Below are positions 16,960-25,993 of a stretch of DNA of 64,000 nt, piece by piece; position 1 is the stretch's first letter, and every line of letters begins with the position of its first letter. The DNA is from Pseudoxanthomonas sp. (GTDB lineage: Bacteria; Pseudomonadota; Gammaproteobacteria; Xanthomonadales; Xanthomonadaceae), in contig NZ_CP114978.1 of the NCBI RefSeq assembly GCF_027498035.1, positions 3,224,001 through 3,288,000 of the forward strand, in the 5' to 3' direction. The notes beneath the pieces were generated by a model, which was not told where the DNA came from, did not search any database, and was given only the letters and a program-made list of their open reading frames with translations. A program made the position numbers and the translations under genes.

Positions 16960-18009
16960 TCAGCCCAGCAGTGCCATCGCCCCGCGATTGAGCAGGTAAC
17001 CACCACCGATCAGCAGCACCCACAGGATCGACGCCAGCAAGAGTGGCTTGGCACCGGCCTGGCGAATCGAGCCCCAGTGCGTACGCAGGCCCAGTGCGGC
17101 CATCGCCATCGCCAGCAGCAGCGTGTCCAGCATCTGGATCGCATCGATCACTGCACTTGGAAGCAGTTGCAGCGAGTTGAACCCGGCGACTACCACGAAC
17201 AACAGCGCGAACCACGGGATCGTCAACGGCGTGCCGCCTGCGCTGCTCGTGTTGTTGCGGCGGCGCAGCCAGGCGCCCAGCACCAGCAGAAATGGTGCGA
17301 GCAGCATCACCCGCAGCATCTTCTCGATCACCGCGGCCGAAGCGGCTTCCTCGCTGACCGCGCGTCCGGCGACCACCACCTGCGCCACTTCGTGGATGGT
17401 CGAACCGGCGTAGACACCGTAGTCATGCGCACCCACGCCCAGCAGCGGAAACATCCACGGGTACAGGAACATGGCCAGCGTGCCGAATACCACCACCGTC
17501 GCCACCGCCACCGACACCTTGTGGGCCGGGGCGCGGATCACCGGTTCGGCGGCGAGCACGGCGGCAGCGCCGCAGATGGCGCTGCCGGCCCCGATCAGCA
17601 TCGAGGTCTCGCGGTCCATCTTCAGCACGCGCGTGCCGATCCACGTCGCCGAGCAGAACACGCCAGCCACCACCGCCAGGTCGATCACCAATCCTGCCGC
17701 GCCCACGCCGAGTACGTCCTGGAAGGTCACCCGGAAGCCGTACAGCACGATGCCCGCGCGCAACAGCGCGCCCCTGGCGTAGTCCACGCCGGTGGCGGTC
17801 CGGGGCGCGATGGACGGGAATACCGTATTGCCCAGCGCGATGCCGATCACGATGGCCAGGGTCAAGGCGCTCAATCCGGCGGTCCTGGCCCAGGCCAGGT
17901 TGGACAGCCAGAACCCGGCCAGGGCGACCAGCAGTACCAGGATCAGGCCGGGCCAGAAACCGGGGTTTCGGGCCAATGCGGGTGAGGACGGCGCGGCAGT
18001 GCTGGACAT
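16960..18009 (-). CDS. YeiH/UPF0324 family membrane protein (putative sulfate exporter)
   Basis: A 349-residue polytopic inner-membrane protein of the YeiH (Cons_hypoth698) family. It shows LSALTLAIVIGIALGNTVFP, YARGALLRAGIVLYGFRVTFQ, LIGAGSAICGAAAVLAAEPVI and the strongly conserved YGVYAGSTIHEVAQVVVAG. The ATG at 18009 was chosen; the frame extends upstream without a better start. The family is annotated as putative sulfate exporter but biochemical proof is thin. It diverges from a LysR gene with 85 bp between starts, the same arrangement as yeiE-yeiH in enterobacteria. Confidence 0.88.
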   Translation of the reverse strand: MSSTAAPSSPALARNPGFWPGLILVLLVALAGFWLSNLAWARTAGLSALTLAIVIGIALGNTVFPSIAPRTATGVDYARGALLRAGIVLYGFRVTFQDVLGVGAAGLVIDLAVVAGVFCSATWIGTRVLKMDRETSMLIGAGSAICGAAAVLAAEPVIRAPAHKVSVAVATVVVFGTLAMFLYPWMFPLLGVGAHDYGVYAGSTIHEVAQVVVAGRAVSEEAASAAVIEKMLRVMLLAPFLLVLGAWLRRRNNTSSAGGTPLTIPWFALLFVVVAGFNSLQLLPSAVIDAIQMLDTLLLAMAMAALGLRTHWGSIRQAGAKPLLLASILWVLLIGGGYLLNRGAMALLG

Positions 18010-18094
18010 GGCGGCAGCGTTCGAACGGCAAGGAAGATGCCGCCATGCTCCGCCCGGCACTAGAATGCGTCCAATACATCATTCTCAACTTTCC

Positions 18095-18997
18095 ATGAAT
18101 TCAGCTCATGGCTTGAACCTGCACCTGCTGCGCGTGTTCTCCGCGGTGGTGGAGCACAACGGCTTCTCGCGCGCGGCCGAGGCGCTGTTCGTGAGCCAGT
18201 CGGCGGTGTCCAAGGCCCTGCGCGAGTTGGAGAGCCAGCTCGACCTGCCGCTGATCGACCGCTCCGGTGGCCGCGGCGTGCGGCTTACCGACGGTGGCCA
18301 GGCGCTGTACCGGCACGCGCGCGGCATCTTCGCGATGGAGCGTGCGGCGCTGGAGGAAGTGCGCGAACGCGTCGGCCTGCGCCGTGGCGGCCTGCGCATC
18401 GGCGCCAGCACCACGGTGGCCGCGTACTGGCTCGCGGACGTGTTCGCCCGGCATGTGGCCCAGTACCCGCAACTGGACAGTGCCTTGGTGGTGGGCAATA
18501 CCGAAGAGGTGTCGAACGCGCTGATCGACTGCCGGATCGACGCGGGCTTCGTCGAAGGCCCGCCGCATGACGAGCGCATCGTCGCCACGCGCTGGCGCGA
18601 GGAGCCGCTGCAGGCGGTGGTGTCGGTGACGTCATCGCTGGGTGTGCAGCGGCGTGCCAGCGCGAAGCAGTTGGCCATGCAGCGCTGGCTGGTGCGCGAA
18701 TCGGGATCGGGCACGCGCGAAGTCGCGCAGACCCTGCTGGAAGCGCGCGGCATCGTCATGGCGCGCACGCTGGAGATCGGCAGCAACGAGGCCATTGCCC
18801 GCGCCGTCGCCGCCGGTGACGGGGTCGCGATCCTGCCGGCCGCCGTGGTCGCTGATCTGATTTCGGTGGGGAAACTTCGCGCCCTGGCGCTGCCCGATGG
18901 ACCGGCGATGCAGCGGCCGCTCTATCGCCTGGAGCTGCTCAACCGTCCGCGCTCGCCCGCATTGACGGCGTTCCTGCAGTCGCTCGAAGCACCGTGA
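18095..18997 (+). CDS. LysR-family transcriptional regulator (YeiE-like context)
   Basis: A 300-residue LysR regulator. The N-terminal helix-turn-helix is LHLLRVFSAVVEHNGFSRAAEALFVSQSAVSKALRELES. The effector domain begins LRIGASTTVAAYWLADVFARH and includes WLVRESGSGTREVAQTLLEARGI, typical of the CysB/CbbR/YeiE branch. The ATG at 18095 puts the helix-turn-helix at residue 10; the upstream frame overlaps YeiH on the other strand. As usual for LysR pairs, it probably regulates the divergent yeiH-like gene from their 85-bp shared spacer. Confidence 0.9.
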   Translation: MNSAHGLNLHLLRVFSAVVEHNGFSRAAEALFVSQSAVSKALRELESQLDLPLIDRSGGRGVRLTDGGQALYRHARGIFAMERAALEEVRERVGLRRGGLRIGASTTVAAYWLADVFARHVAQYPQLDSALVVGNTEEVSNALIDCRIDAGFVEGPPHDERIVATRWREEPLQAVVSVTSSLGVQRRASAKQLAMQRWLVRESGSGTREVAQTLLEARGIVMARTLEIGSNEAIARAVAAGDGVAILPAAVVADLISVGKLRALALPDGPAMQRPLYRLELLNRPRSPALTAFLQSLEAP

Positions 18998-19039
18998 TAC
19001 CGCGCCCTGCGCAACGCAGGCGCTGCTTGCGCCGACCAT

Positions 19040-19063
19040 CCTGATCGATGCGCATCGATCAGG
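19040..19063. terminator. Perfect 24-bp palindrome between convergent genes
   Basis: CCTGATCGATGC is followed directly by its reverse complement. As RNA it folds to a 9-bp stem with a 6-nt loop on either strand. It lies between the ends of the LysR gene and the MarR-GNAT gene, so it could terminate both, although no T-run follows. Confidence 0.5.
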
Positions 19064-19090
19064 CGTCCTGGAGAAGACGGTGTCCGGTGC

Positions 19091-20056
19091 TTACGGTCGG
19101 AGCCTGACGAAATGCTGTTCCAGGACTTCCTTGCCCCATTGGCTGCCAGTCTGCTGCTCGGCCAGCGCAAAGCCCTTGGTTTCGTAAAGGTGGCGCGCGG
19201 CATCCAGTCCGGAAAACGTCCACAGGTGCGTCTCGGAAAAATCGCCTTCATCCGCGAATGCCAGGGCGGCATCCAAGAGCCTTTTCCCCACCCCGGTGCC
19301 GCGGGCGCTGTCATCAAGAATGAACCAGCGCAGATGCGCGATGCCCGCCCCGAGATCCTGGCCGTCCATCGCAATCGAGCCGACGATCTCGCCATCCTGG
19401 ATCGCCGTCCAGATGGCGTTGCGAGGACTTTCGAGGCGGTTGCAGAAGTCTGCCAGGCCGCCGGCCACACCCGATTCGAACCGCAGGCCAAAGCCGGATT
19501 CGCGGGCATAGTAGAGCGCATGTATCCTCGTGATCGCAGCGATGATGCCGGGTTGGTAGCCAGGAATGATTTCGGCTTCGGGAGGCACGGGCAGGTGTTC
19601 TGCCTGGGGGGCAAGGGCCTGGGAATACAGGCGCAGGCCTTCGCGTACCGTCCGTGACTGCCCCTGCGTCAGGTGCCTGAGGGCCCCGGTGACCTGTGCG
19701 TGCCCGAACACATGGATGGCCTCGAGCCGTCGCTTGCCGGCGGCGGTCAATCGCAGGCGCTTGATGCGGCTGTCGGCCTTGCCCGCCTGCATCCGCACGT
19801 CGCCGGACGCCACGAGCTTGTGCAGCATCCGGCTGACGCTCGACTTTTCGAGGCGAAGCTTCAGCCCAAGGTCGCGTGCGGTCATGTCGCCTTTTCCGAT
19901 CTCGATGAGCGCATGCACCGCCGACGGCGAGAGCTCGGTGCCGGCGAAGCTTCCGCCCATGAAACCCAATTCACGGACCATCGCGCGCGACGCGGATCGG
20001 ATTTCCTCGATATGGGCAGGGTGGGTGGGCACGCAGGGATCCTTTTGGTTGGCCAA
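19091..20056 (-). CDS. MarR - GNAT acetyltransferase fusion protein
   Basis: A 321-residue bifunctional protein. Residues about 20-150 form a MarR winged helix (SPSAVHALIEIGKGDMTARDLGLKLRLEKSSVSRMLHKLVASGDV, then DSRIKRLRLTAAGKRRLEAI). Residues about 165-320 form a GNAT domain: GSIAMDGQDLGAGIAHLRWFILDDSARGTGVGKRLLDAALAFA carries the acetyl-CoA-binding R-x-x-G-x-G/A loop (ARGTGVGKRL). This two-domain architecture occurs widely in bacteria and suggests a ligand-responsive regulator that also modifies a small molecule or protein; the target is unknown. Its upstream region carries an AGTTG/CAACT dyad. Confidence 0.88.
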   Translation of the reverse strand: MANQKDPCVPTHPAHIEEIRSASRAMVRELGFMGGSFAGTELSPSAVHALIEIGKGDMTARDLGLKLRLEKSSVSRMLHKLVASGDVRMQAGKADSRIKRLRLTAAGKRRLEAIHVFGHAQVTGALRHLTQGQSRTVREGLRLYSQALAPQAEHLPVPPEAEIIPGYQPGIIAAITRIHALYYARESGFGLRFESGVAGGLADFCNRLESPRNAIWTAIQDGEIVGSIAMDGQDLGAGIAHLRWFILDDSARGTGVGKRLLDAALAFADEGDFSETHLWTFSGLDAARHLYETKGFALAEQQTGSQWGKEVLEQHFVRLRP

Positions 20057-20076
20057 GGTGCACGTTACAATCCAGT

Positions 20077-20093
20077 AGTTGTATCGTGCAACT
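20077..20093. promoter_or_regulatory. Dyad in the MarR-GNAT upstream region
   Basis: AGTTG and CAACT flank 7 nt, 20 bases upstream of the start codon, where a MarR-family protein would be expected to autoregulate. Only 5-bp arms are exact, so support is modest. Confidence 0.35.
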
Positions 20094-20246
20094 TAATCCG
20101 GCACGGGATTTCCGGGAGGCGTCTGCGTGGTCCCACGCGCTTTTCTAGCGTGGGCGTGGGCTAGCTGTGCTTCGATCAGAGTGCGGGAAAACCCCAGCGG
20201 ACCAAGGTCCGCGCTGCCGTGGTGGGCATCGTCGGCGGATGCATGT

Positions 20247-21476
20247 CTAGGTGGACGTGGCGCGGGCCTGCGCAATCGCGGCGATGCGCGCGCGGCGCAC
20301 GGCTTCGCCGATCTGCGGGCCACGCAGGCCTTCGCTGGCGACATCGCGGGCGTTGATGGCGCAGGCAGCGGCGTGCAGGCGAACGAGTTCACGGCCCTGC
20401 GGATAGTCGTCCTCGGCACTGCCGGCGCGGCCGCGTTTGTCGCACGCGCAGACCAGCGCCAGCTGGGCGATGCGCGCGGGTTTGCGGAATGCGTCGCAGC
20501 GGGCCAGCAGGTCGTGCACGGTGGCGTCGCGCAGCTCTGCCAGGCGATGCACATTGAGGTGTTCGCGGCAGGCCATCACCGCCAGTTCGCGATGCTCGCT
20601 GGGGACCTTCAGCCGTTCGCACAGCGCCTGCAGCGGCTTCAGCCCGGCCTGTTCGTGGCCGATATGGCGTGGCAGCAGCTCGGCGGGCGTCAGTGCCTTG
20701 CCCAGGTCGTGGGTGAGCGCGGCGAAACCGATCACCTCATCGCCCGGCGCCAGCCGTGCGGCCATGTCGCTGACCAGTTCCTGGTGCACGCCGGTGTCGA
20801 CTTCCGGATGGAACTCCGCGCGCTGTGGCACGCCGTACAGCGCGTCGAGTTCGGGCAGCACGTGCGTCAGCGCGCCGGCGTCGTGCAGCGTGCGCAGGAA
20901 CGCGCTGGGCTGCGCGTAACCCAGCGCGCGACGCAGCTCCTGCCAGACGCGCTCGGGCACCAGGGTGGACAGCTCGCCGCTGTCGGCCATCTGCCGCATC
21001 AGCGCCAGCGTTTCCGGCACGACGGTAAAGCCCAGCGGCGCGAAGCGCGCCATGAAGCGCGCCGCGCGCAGCACCCGCAGCGGATCTTCGGAGAACGCCG
21101 GGCCGACATGGCGCAGCACGCGCGCCTCGATGTCGCGCGCGCCGCCGTACGGATCGACCAGCGTGCCGTCCGCATCGCGTGCCATCGCGTTGAGGGTGAA
21201 GTCGCGGCGCTGCAGGTCTTCTTCCAGCGTCACCGATGGATCGGCATCGACCACGAAGCCGCGATAGCCGCGCCCGGACTTGCGTTCGGTCCGTGCCAGC
21301 GCGTGTTCTTCCTGGGTGTCCGGGTGCAGGAACACCGGGAAATCCTTGCCCACGGCGCGGAAGCCTTGCGCTTCCATCTCCGGTTGCGTGGCGCCGACCA
21401 CGACCCAGTCGTGGTCGCCAGCAGGCAGGCCGAGCAGGGCATCGCGGACTGCACCGCCAACGAGATAGGTCTTCAT
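20247..21476 (-). CDS. cca: CCA-adding tRNA nucleotidyltransferase (multifunctional)
   Basis: A 409-residue class II nucleotidyltransferase that adds or repairs the 3' CCA of tRNA. The N-terminal motif YLVGGAVRDALLGLPAGDHDWVVVGAT contains the G-G-x-V-R-D head and the catalytic D-x-D. Then RDFTLNAMARDADGTLVDPYGG, LRVLRAARFMARF, and a C-terminal HD domain (FAALTHDLGKAL). The length matches E. coli Cca (412). The ATG at 21476 gives the canonical MKTYLVGGAVRD start. It follows slt by 26 bp on the same strand. Confidence 0.96.
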   Translation of the reverse strand: MKTYLVGGAVRDALLGLPAGDHDWVVVGATQPEMEAQGFRAVGKDFPVFLHPDTQEEHALARTERKSGRGYRGFVVDADPSVTLEEDLQRRDFTLNAMARDADGTLVDPYGGARDIEARVLRHVGPAFSEDPLRVLRAARFMARFAPLGFTVVPETLALMRQMADSGELSTLVPERVWQELRRALGYAQPSAFLRTLHDAGALTHVLPELDALYGVPQRAEFHPEVDTGVHQELVSDMAARLAPGDEVIGFAALTHDLGKALTPAELLPRHIGHEQAGLKPLQALCERLKVPSEHRELAVMACREHLNVHRLAELRDATVHDLLARCDAFRKPARIAQLALVCACDKRGRAGSAEDDYPQGRELVRLHAAACAINARDVASEGLRGPQIGEAVRRARIAAIAQARATST

Positions 21477-21502
21477 CGCGCCATGATGCCTGAGCGCCTG
21501 GG

Positions 21503-23467
21503 TCAGTTCGCCACGCCCTGTGCGCCGGTGCAGACGAAGGGCTTGCGCTTGCCGTCGAGGCGGCCGTTCATGCGGTCGGTCAGCGACAGCGCGTCCTTGT
21601 TCAAGCGCCAGTCGTAGATCACGCTGAAGGCCAGCACGCGGGCCACGTACTCGCGTGTTTCCTTGTAGCTGATGGTCTCGATCCATATGTCCGGATCGAA
21701 GCCCGGGCGCTGCGACTGCCAGCGCGCGGTCGGCGTCGGGCCGGCGTTGTAGGCGGCGATGGTCATGTATGGCGTGCCGTACTTGCCCAGCAATTCGCGC
21801 AGGTAGGCGGTGCCGATGGCGATGTTGGTGTCCGAGTCGTACAGGCTCGGCGCGCCGGCGTAGGCAATGCCGTTGCGCTGGGCCACGCCGGCGCCGGTGC
21901 CCGGCAGCACCTGCATCAGGCCCATTGCATTGGCCGGCGAACGTGCGTTCGGATTGAAGATGCTCTCGGCACGGATCTCGGCAGCGACCCAGGCCGGGTC
22001 GATCGCGTTCTTCGATGATTCGCGGCGGATGGCGGTGTCGTGGTGCAGCGGGAAGCGCAGGCTGTAGAGCTGCAGTTCGTCCGGCTTCTTGCCCAGCGAG
22101 AACACCGCGCGGTCGAACCAGCCGTTGTCGCGCGCCACTTCCACCGCCATGCGGCGCTGGTCGTCGTCGAAGCGGGTCAGTGCGTCGTTCCACTCGGCGG
22201 TGGCCCAGGCGGCGCGGTCCAGTTTCCACAGCTCGATGGCGCGGATCAGCGCCGGGTCGCGCGCCACGGCCGCTTCGGCCTGGGGGCTGTCCTGCGGCTC
22301 GCGCGGGCACAGCGCATAAGGCTGGCCCAATCGGTCGGCGGCCATGAAGCCATGGAAGGTCGCGGTCTTGGCGGCCTCGGCATACAGCCGCGTGGCCTGG
22401 GCGGGCTGGCCGGTCTTGTCGAGCATGCGGGCTTCGAACCATTCCCAGCGCGCATCGCTGCGCTGTGCCGGCGGCATCTCCTGGATGGCTTTCAAGGCCG
22501 ATGGCCAGTCGCTACGCGACAGCGCTTCGCGGGCCTGCCATTCGTGCAGGCGTTCGTCAAAGGCCGCGTCGGGCACCGCGGCCAGCCGGCGTGCGGAATC
22601 GGGCAGGTACGAGGCGACGGTCCACAAGGCGATCTGGTAACGCACCTGGCCCTGCTGGTCGGCGGTGAGGCCCAGGACCTGCGCGTACTGGGGCAGCAGG
22701 CGTTCGGCGTTATCCGGGTCCTTGCGGGCCAGCAGTTCCAGGCCATCGCTGGCCATCTGCCGGCTGCGATCGGATTTCTCCCAGCCCAGGCCTTGCGAGG
22801 CGGGGGCGTCCAGGAAACCGGCGTAGGCCACGGCTCGGCTGCGTTCACCCGCGGACAGGCCATTGGCAGCCGCGCGCATCACCGCGGTCTGGCCCAGCGC
22901 GGCCGCGGCATCGATCCGCTCCCAGCGCAGTGCGTCGGTGAGCTGGCCCTGGCTGGTGAGCGCGGCGAACACCGGATCGCAGCCGTCGGGCAGTGGCTTG
23001 CCGGTGGTACGCCACAGGTCCTGTGCGTCCTTGGTCCAGGTGGCATCAGCCTTGCCCTGGACCCACAGCGCCTGCAGGCGCGCGCAGCGAAGGCCGGTGT
23101 TCTCGGTCGGCTGCCAGTTGGCCAGCAACGCGTCCCAGTCCTTGCGGCGGGCCAGCGCGGGCAGCCAGGTGCTGCGGAAGGCCGCCGCGACCGGCTGGTT
23201 GGCGTAGCGCTTCAGGAAGTCCTGCGCCTGCGCGTTGCTGGTCGTGTCGATGTTGCGCTTGAGCTGGGCGAACTCGATCCAGCCACGCAGCGGATGATTG
23301 GCCAGGGCCAGGGCCGGGTCCGGCAGTGAGGCATTGGACTGGCCGCGTTCGGCGGCCTCCAGCGCGCTGCGCACCAGCGGACGCTGGGCGTCCAGGTCCT
23401 GCGCACCCGCCAGCGGGGCCACGGTGCACAGGGTGATCAGAGCGGAGAGCAAGGCAATGCGGGTCAT
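21503..23467 (-). CDS. slt: Soluble lytic murein transglycosylase (Slt70-like)
   Basis: A 654-residue periplasmic enzyme that cleaves peptidoglycan to 1,6-anhydromuropeptides. A signal peptide (MTRIALLSALITLCTVAPLAGA) precedes a long alpha-superhelical domain (about 30-450). The C-terminal catalytic domain holds AEIRAESIFNPNARSPANAMGLMQVLPGTG (catalytic Glu near residue 501), IAIGTAYLRELLGKYG and AAYNAGPTPTARW. Length is typical for Slt70 (about 645). The start at 23467 is chosen for the signal peptide; the frame extends 14 residues further upstream. It is probably cotranscribed with cca. Confidence 0.95.
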   Translation of the reverse strand: MTRIALLSALITLCTVAPLAGAQDLDAQRPLVRSALEAAERGQSNASLPDPALALANHPLRGWIEFAQLKRNIDTTSNAQAQDFLKRYANQPVAAAFRSTWLPALARRKDWDALLANWQPTENTGLRCARLQALWVQGKADATWTKDAQDLWRTTGKPLPDGCDPVFAALTSQGQLTDALRWERIDAAAALGQTAVMRAAANGLSAGERSRAVAYAGFLDAPASQGLGWEKSDRSRQMASDGLELLARKDPDNAERLLPQYAQVLGLTADQQGQVRYQIALWTVASYLPDSARRLAAVPDAAFDERLHEWQAREALSRSDWPSALKAIQEMPPAQRSDARWEWFEARMLDKTGQPAQATRLYAEAAKTATFHGFMAADRLGQPYALCPREPQDSPQAEAAVARDPALIRAIELWKLDRAAWATAEWNDALTRFDDDQRRMAVEVARDNGWFDRAVFSLGKKPDELQLYSLRFPLHHDTAIRRESSKNAIDPAWVAAEIRAESIFNPNARSPANAMGLMQVLPGTGAGVAQRNGIAYAGAPSLYDSDTNIAIGTAYLRELLGKYGTPYMTIAAYNAGPTPTARWQSQRPGFDPDIWIETISYKETREYVARVLAFSVIYDWRLNKDALSLTDRMNGRLDGKRKPFVCTGAQGVAN

Positions 23468-23542
23468 GCCGCCGATGATAAGCACGCCCGGATGAATCGG
23501 ATTTTGCATGGCCCGCGCAGGCGTTCGCGCGGGCTGCCGGCC

Positions 23543-24322
23543 TTACTGGCGCAGCGCCTCGGTCGGCACGTCGATCTCCAGCGCCAGCGCGAGGTGATCG
23601 GAGAACGCGGCAGGCACCGCGCGCGCGTTGGCATGGGCCAGGTGGTCGGTGACCAGGATGTGGTCGATCGCGCGCTGCGGGCGCCACGATGGAAACGTCG
23701 GCACGGAGAAGCTCGGCGGGCGCAGATAGGTGCCCGCATACAGCAGGTCCATTTCCGGCACGTCGGACACGCAGTTGAAGTCGCCCATCAGCACCGAATG
23801 CTTGTGCGGGGCCAGCAGCTCGGCGATGAAACCCAGCTGCATCCGCCGCGAGCCGTTGCCCAGCGACAGATGCGCCACCGCCACCACCAGGCCGTCGTCG
23901 CCCTGGCCGAAATGCGCCAGCAGCACGCCGCGCCCGGCGATACGACCCGGCAGCGGATGCATCGCCACCTTGACCGGTTCCAGCTTGCTCATCAGGCCGT
24001 TGGCGCTGCCGGCCACGCGGGCCACGTTGCGGTTGGGCTGGTGGCTCCAGTACTCGAAGCCGGCCCGCTGCGCCACGTAATGGGTCTGGTTGGTGAAGCC
24101 GGACCGCAGGCTGCCGGGGTCGGCTTCCTGCAGTCCGACGATGTCGTGCCCACCGGCCAGTTCGGCGATCGCATCCAGGCTGGTGCGCTTGGCGCCCACC
24201 GGCAGCGCGTGCGACCAGCTGCGGGTGAAGTAGTCGCTGTAGCGGCGGGTGCTGGAGCCGGCCTGGATGTTGGCGCTCAACATCCGCAGCCGGCGTGGCG
24301 AAGCGGGGGACTCGGACATCAT
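23543..24322 (-). CDS. Endonuclease/exonuclease/phosphatase-family hydrolase
   Basis: A 259-residue protein of the EEP (DNase I-like) fold. It shows RMLSANIQAGSSTRRYSDY (first metal-binding Asn), DIVGLQEADPGSLRSG (catalytic Glu), VAVAHLSLGNGSRRMQLGFI, SVLMGDFNCVSDVPEM (Asp/Asn) and the terminal catalytic SDHLALALEIDV. There is no signal peptide. It follows the dsbA-like gene by 7 bp and so may be cotranscribed. EEP members include nucleases and phospho- or phospholipid-diesterases; the substrate cannot be told. Two consecutive ATG codons are available; the first is used. Confidence 0.85.
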   Translation of the reverse strand: MMSESPASPRRLRMLSANIQAGSSTRRYSDYFTRSWSHALPVGAKRTSLDAIAELAGGHDIVGLQEADPGSLRSGFTNQTHYVAQRAGFEYWSHQPNRNVARVAGSANGLMSKLEPVKVAMHPLPGRIAGRGVLLAHFGQGDDGLVVAVAHLSLGNGSRRMQLGFIAELLAPHKHSVLMGDFNCVSDVPEMDLLYAGTYLRPPSFSVPTFPSWRPQRAIDHILVTDHLAHANARAVPAAFSDHLALALEIDVPTEALRQ

Positions 24323-24329
24323 TCCAGCC

Positions 24330-25139
24330 TTACTTGGCGGCGGCCGCCTGGCGCTCGCGCGCGATCAGGTGGTCGGCGATGCGCAGCATGTCGGCCATCG
24401 ACTTGCCCTTGACCAGGTACTTGCCGGCCACGATCACCGACGGGGTGCCGCCGATCTGCGCACGCATCAGGAACTGGTTGGCCTTGGCCATCTTGCCGGC
24501 CACGGCGAAGCTGCCCACGGTCTGCTCGAACTGCTCGGCGCTCACGCCGTACTGGGTGTACCACTGCGCGATCTTCTTCAGGTCGATGCTCTGGCCTTCA
24601 CCCGGCAGGGTCTTGTCCACGTGGATCGCCTTGAAGATCGCGTCGTGACTCTGCTTGTCCACGCCCAGCGCCTGGGCGGCGTAATAGACCTTGGCGTAGT
24701 CGCGGAAGTCAGGGCGGAACTGCGCCGGCACGTAGACCACGCGCACGTCGGCCGGCTCCTTGGCCTTCCACTGGTTGAACAGCGGCTCGAACTGGGCGCA
24801 GGCCGGGCAGATGTAGTTGAACGCTTCGACCACTTCGATCTTGCCGTCGGCCGGCTCGAACGGCTGGCCATCGGTGATCACGGTGTAGTCGCTGCCTTCG
24901 ACCGGTGCGGCGCCTTCGGGCACGACCGGCGGATTGTTGTTCGGTACATCGGCGGCGGCCTGGGCTGGAGCGGCGGCGGCCGGAGCCGTGGCGGCTTCGT
25001 CGGTGGCCGGGGCGCTGGCGGCAGGCGCACTGGTGGCCGGGGCTGCGGTGTCGGCGGCAGGCGCGGCGGCTTCGGGCTTGGAACAGGCGGCCAGGACGGG
25101 CAGCAGGGCCACCAGGGCCAGGACGAAACGGGTCTTCAT
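24330..25139 (-). CDS. dsbA: DsbA-type thiol:disulfide interchange lipoprotein, long form
   Basis: A 269-residue lipoprotein (lipobox LAAC, Cys19). After the lipid anchor comes a 50-residue Ala/Pro/Thr-rich linker, then a DsbA thioredoxin fold with active site Cys111-Pro-Ala-Cys114 (FNYICPACAQF), helical insert, and the cis-Pro loop GGTPSVIV. Periplasmic DsbA introduces disulfides into exported proteins. The CPAC dipeptide differs from the CPHC of E. coli DsbA, so the redox potential may differ. A second, shorter paralogue lies directly upstream, and an EEP-family gene follows. Confidence 0.92.
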   Translation of the reverse strand: MKTRFVLALVALLPVLAACSKPEAAAPAADTAAPATSAPAASAPATDEAATAPAAAAPAQAAADVPNNNPPVVPEGAAPVEGSDYTVITDGQPFEPADGKIEVVEAFNYICPACAQFEPLFNQWKAKEPADVRVVYVPAQFRPDFRDYAKVYYAAQALGVDKQSHDAIFKAIHVDKTLPGEGQSIDLKKIAQWYTQYGVSAEQFEQTVGSFAVAGKMAKANQFLMRAQIGGTPSVIVAGKYLVKGKSMADMLRIADHLIARERQAAAAK

Positions 25140-25222
25140 GTGCAACACACTCCTTGAAAGCATTGTGTGGGAGGCCGGCCGGCATCATGCCCGGCCGCCC
25201 GTTTATTTCAGATGTGGGTGGC

Positions 25223-25864
25223 TTATTTGGCCGCAGCCAGTTCGCGCTTGATCAGGAAGTCGGCCACCTTCAGCACGTCGTCCGGATTGGCAACCTTGAT
25301 GCGGTACTTGCCGTTGACCACTAGGGTCGGGGTGCCGGTGATGCCGCTGGCCATGCCGAAGGCACGGGCCTTGTCCAGCTGGGCAGCGACCTGCGGGGAT
25401 TCCATGGTGGCGGCGAACTTGTCCGGGTCCGGCCCGAAGCGTGCGTAGAACCCGGCGATTTCCTGGTCGCTGGCATTCTGGATCGGCAGCTCGTGGGTGT
25501 CGTGCAGGGCGGTGAAGACCGCCGCGTGGCTCTGCTTGAGCACGCCCATGTTCTGCGCGGCGTAATAGGCCTTGGCGTAGGGAATCCAGAAGCCGCCGAA
25601 CGCCGCCGGGACCGTGGTCACCCGCACGCTGGCCGGCTGCTTCTTCTGCCAGGCCTCGAACTGCGGCTCGAAGTGCGCGCAGTGGATGCACACATAGCCG
25701 AATACCTCCACCACCTCGACCTTCTGGCCACCGGTGAGCGGGGCGAACGGCTGGCCACCGGCGATCACATCGTAGTCATCCCCTTCGGTGGGGTTGGTCG
25801 GCGAAGCACAGGCGGCCAGGGGCAGCAGGGCGAGCAGGGCAAACAACAGCAGGCGCGGTTTCAT
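25223..25864 (-). CDS. dsbA: DsbA-type thiol:disulfide interchange lipoprotein, short form
   Basis: A 213-residue paralogue of the adjacent gene without the long linker. It has lipobox LAAC (Cys19), active site Cys59-Ile-His-Cys62 (FGYVCIHCAHF), and cis-Pro loop GTPTLVV. CIHC is close to the CPHC of classical DsbA but has Ile in place of Pro. Two DsbA-like lipoproteins in tandem are common in xanthomonads and suggest different substrates or partners. The start at 25864 directly begins the signal peptide. It lies downstream of cytochrome c4, but a terminator hairpin separates them. Confidence 0.92.
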   Translation of the reverse strand: MKPRLLLFALLALLPLAACASPTNPTEGDDYDVIAGGQPFAPLTGGQKVEVVEVFGYVCIHCAHFEPQFEAWQKKQPASVRVTTVPAAFGGFWIPYAKAYYAAQNMGVLKQSHAAVFTALHDTHELPIQNASDQEIAGFYARFGPDPDKFAATMESPQVAAQLDKARAFGMASGITGTPTLVVNGKYRIKVANPDDVLKVADFLIKRELAAAK

Positions 25865-25910
25865 GCAGGTGGCGTCCTTCCAAAGGGCGTGGGGAGAGGG
25901 ATTGTCCGGC

Positions 25911-25947
25911 AAAAACGACAACGCCGGCCATGGTGGGGCCGGCGTTG
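25911..25947 (-). terminator. Rho-independent terminator after cytochrome c4
   Basis: An 11-bp stem (CAACGCCGGCC with GGCCGGCGTTG, 25919-25947) has a 7-nt loop. On the minus strand it is followed by GTCGTTTTT. It ends the cytochrome c4 transcript just before the short dsbA gene. Confidence 0.8.
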
Positions 25948-25993
25948 CAATGATCAGGGTGACAGCCGGCTGTGCCGCCGGACGCCTTTGACA

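Noticed and set aside
16379..17215. 278-codon minus-strand frame containing peptides such as SFCRGKRKQNRFSPDA
   Set aside because: It runs through the inverted repeats; the two repeat copies do not keep one reading frame, so it is taken as a repeat artefact.
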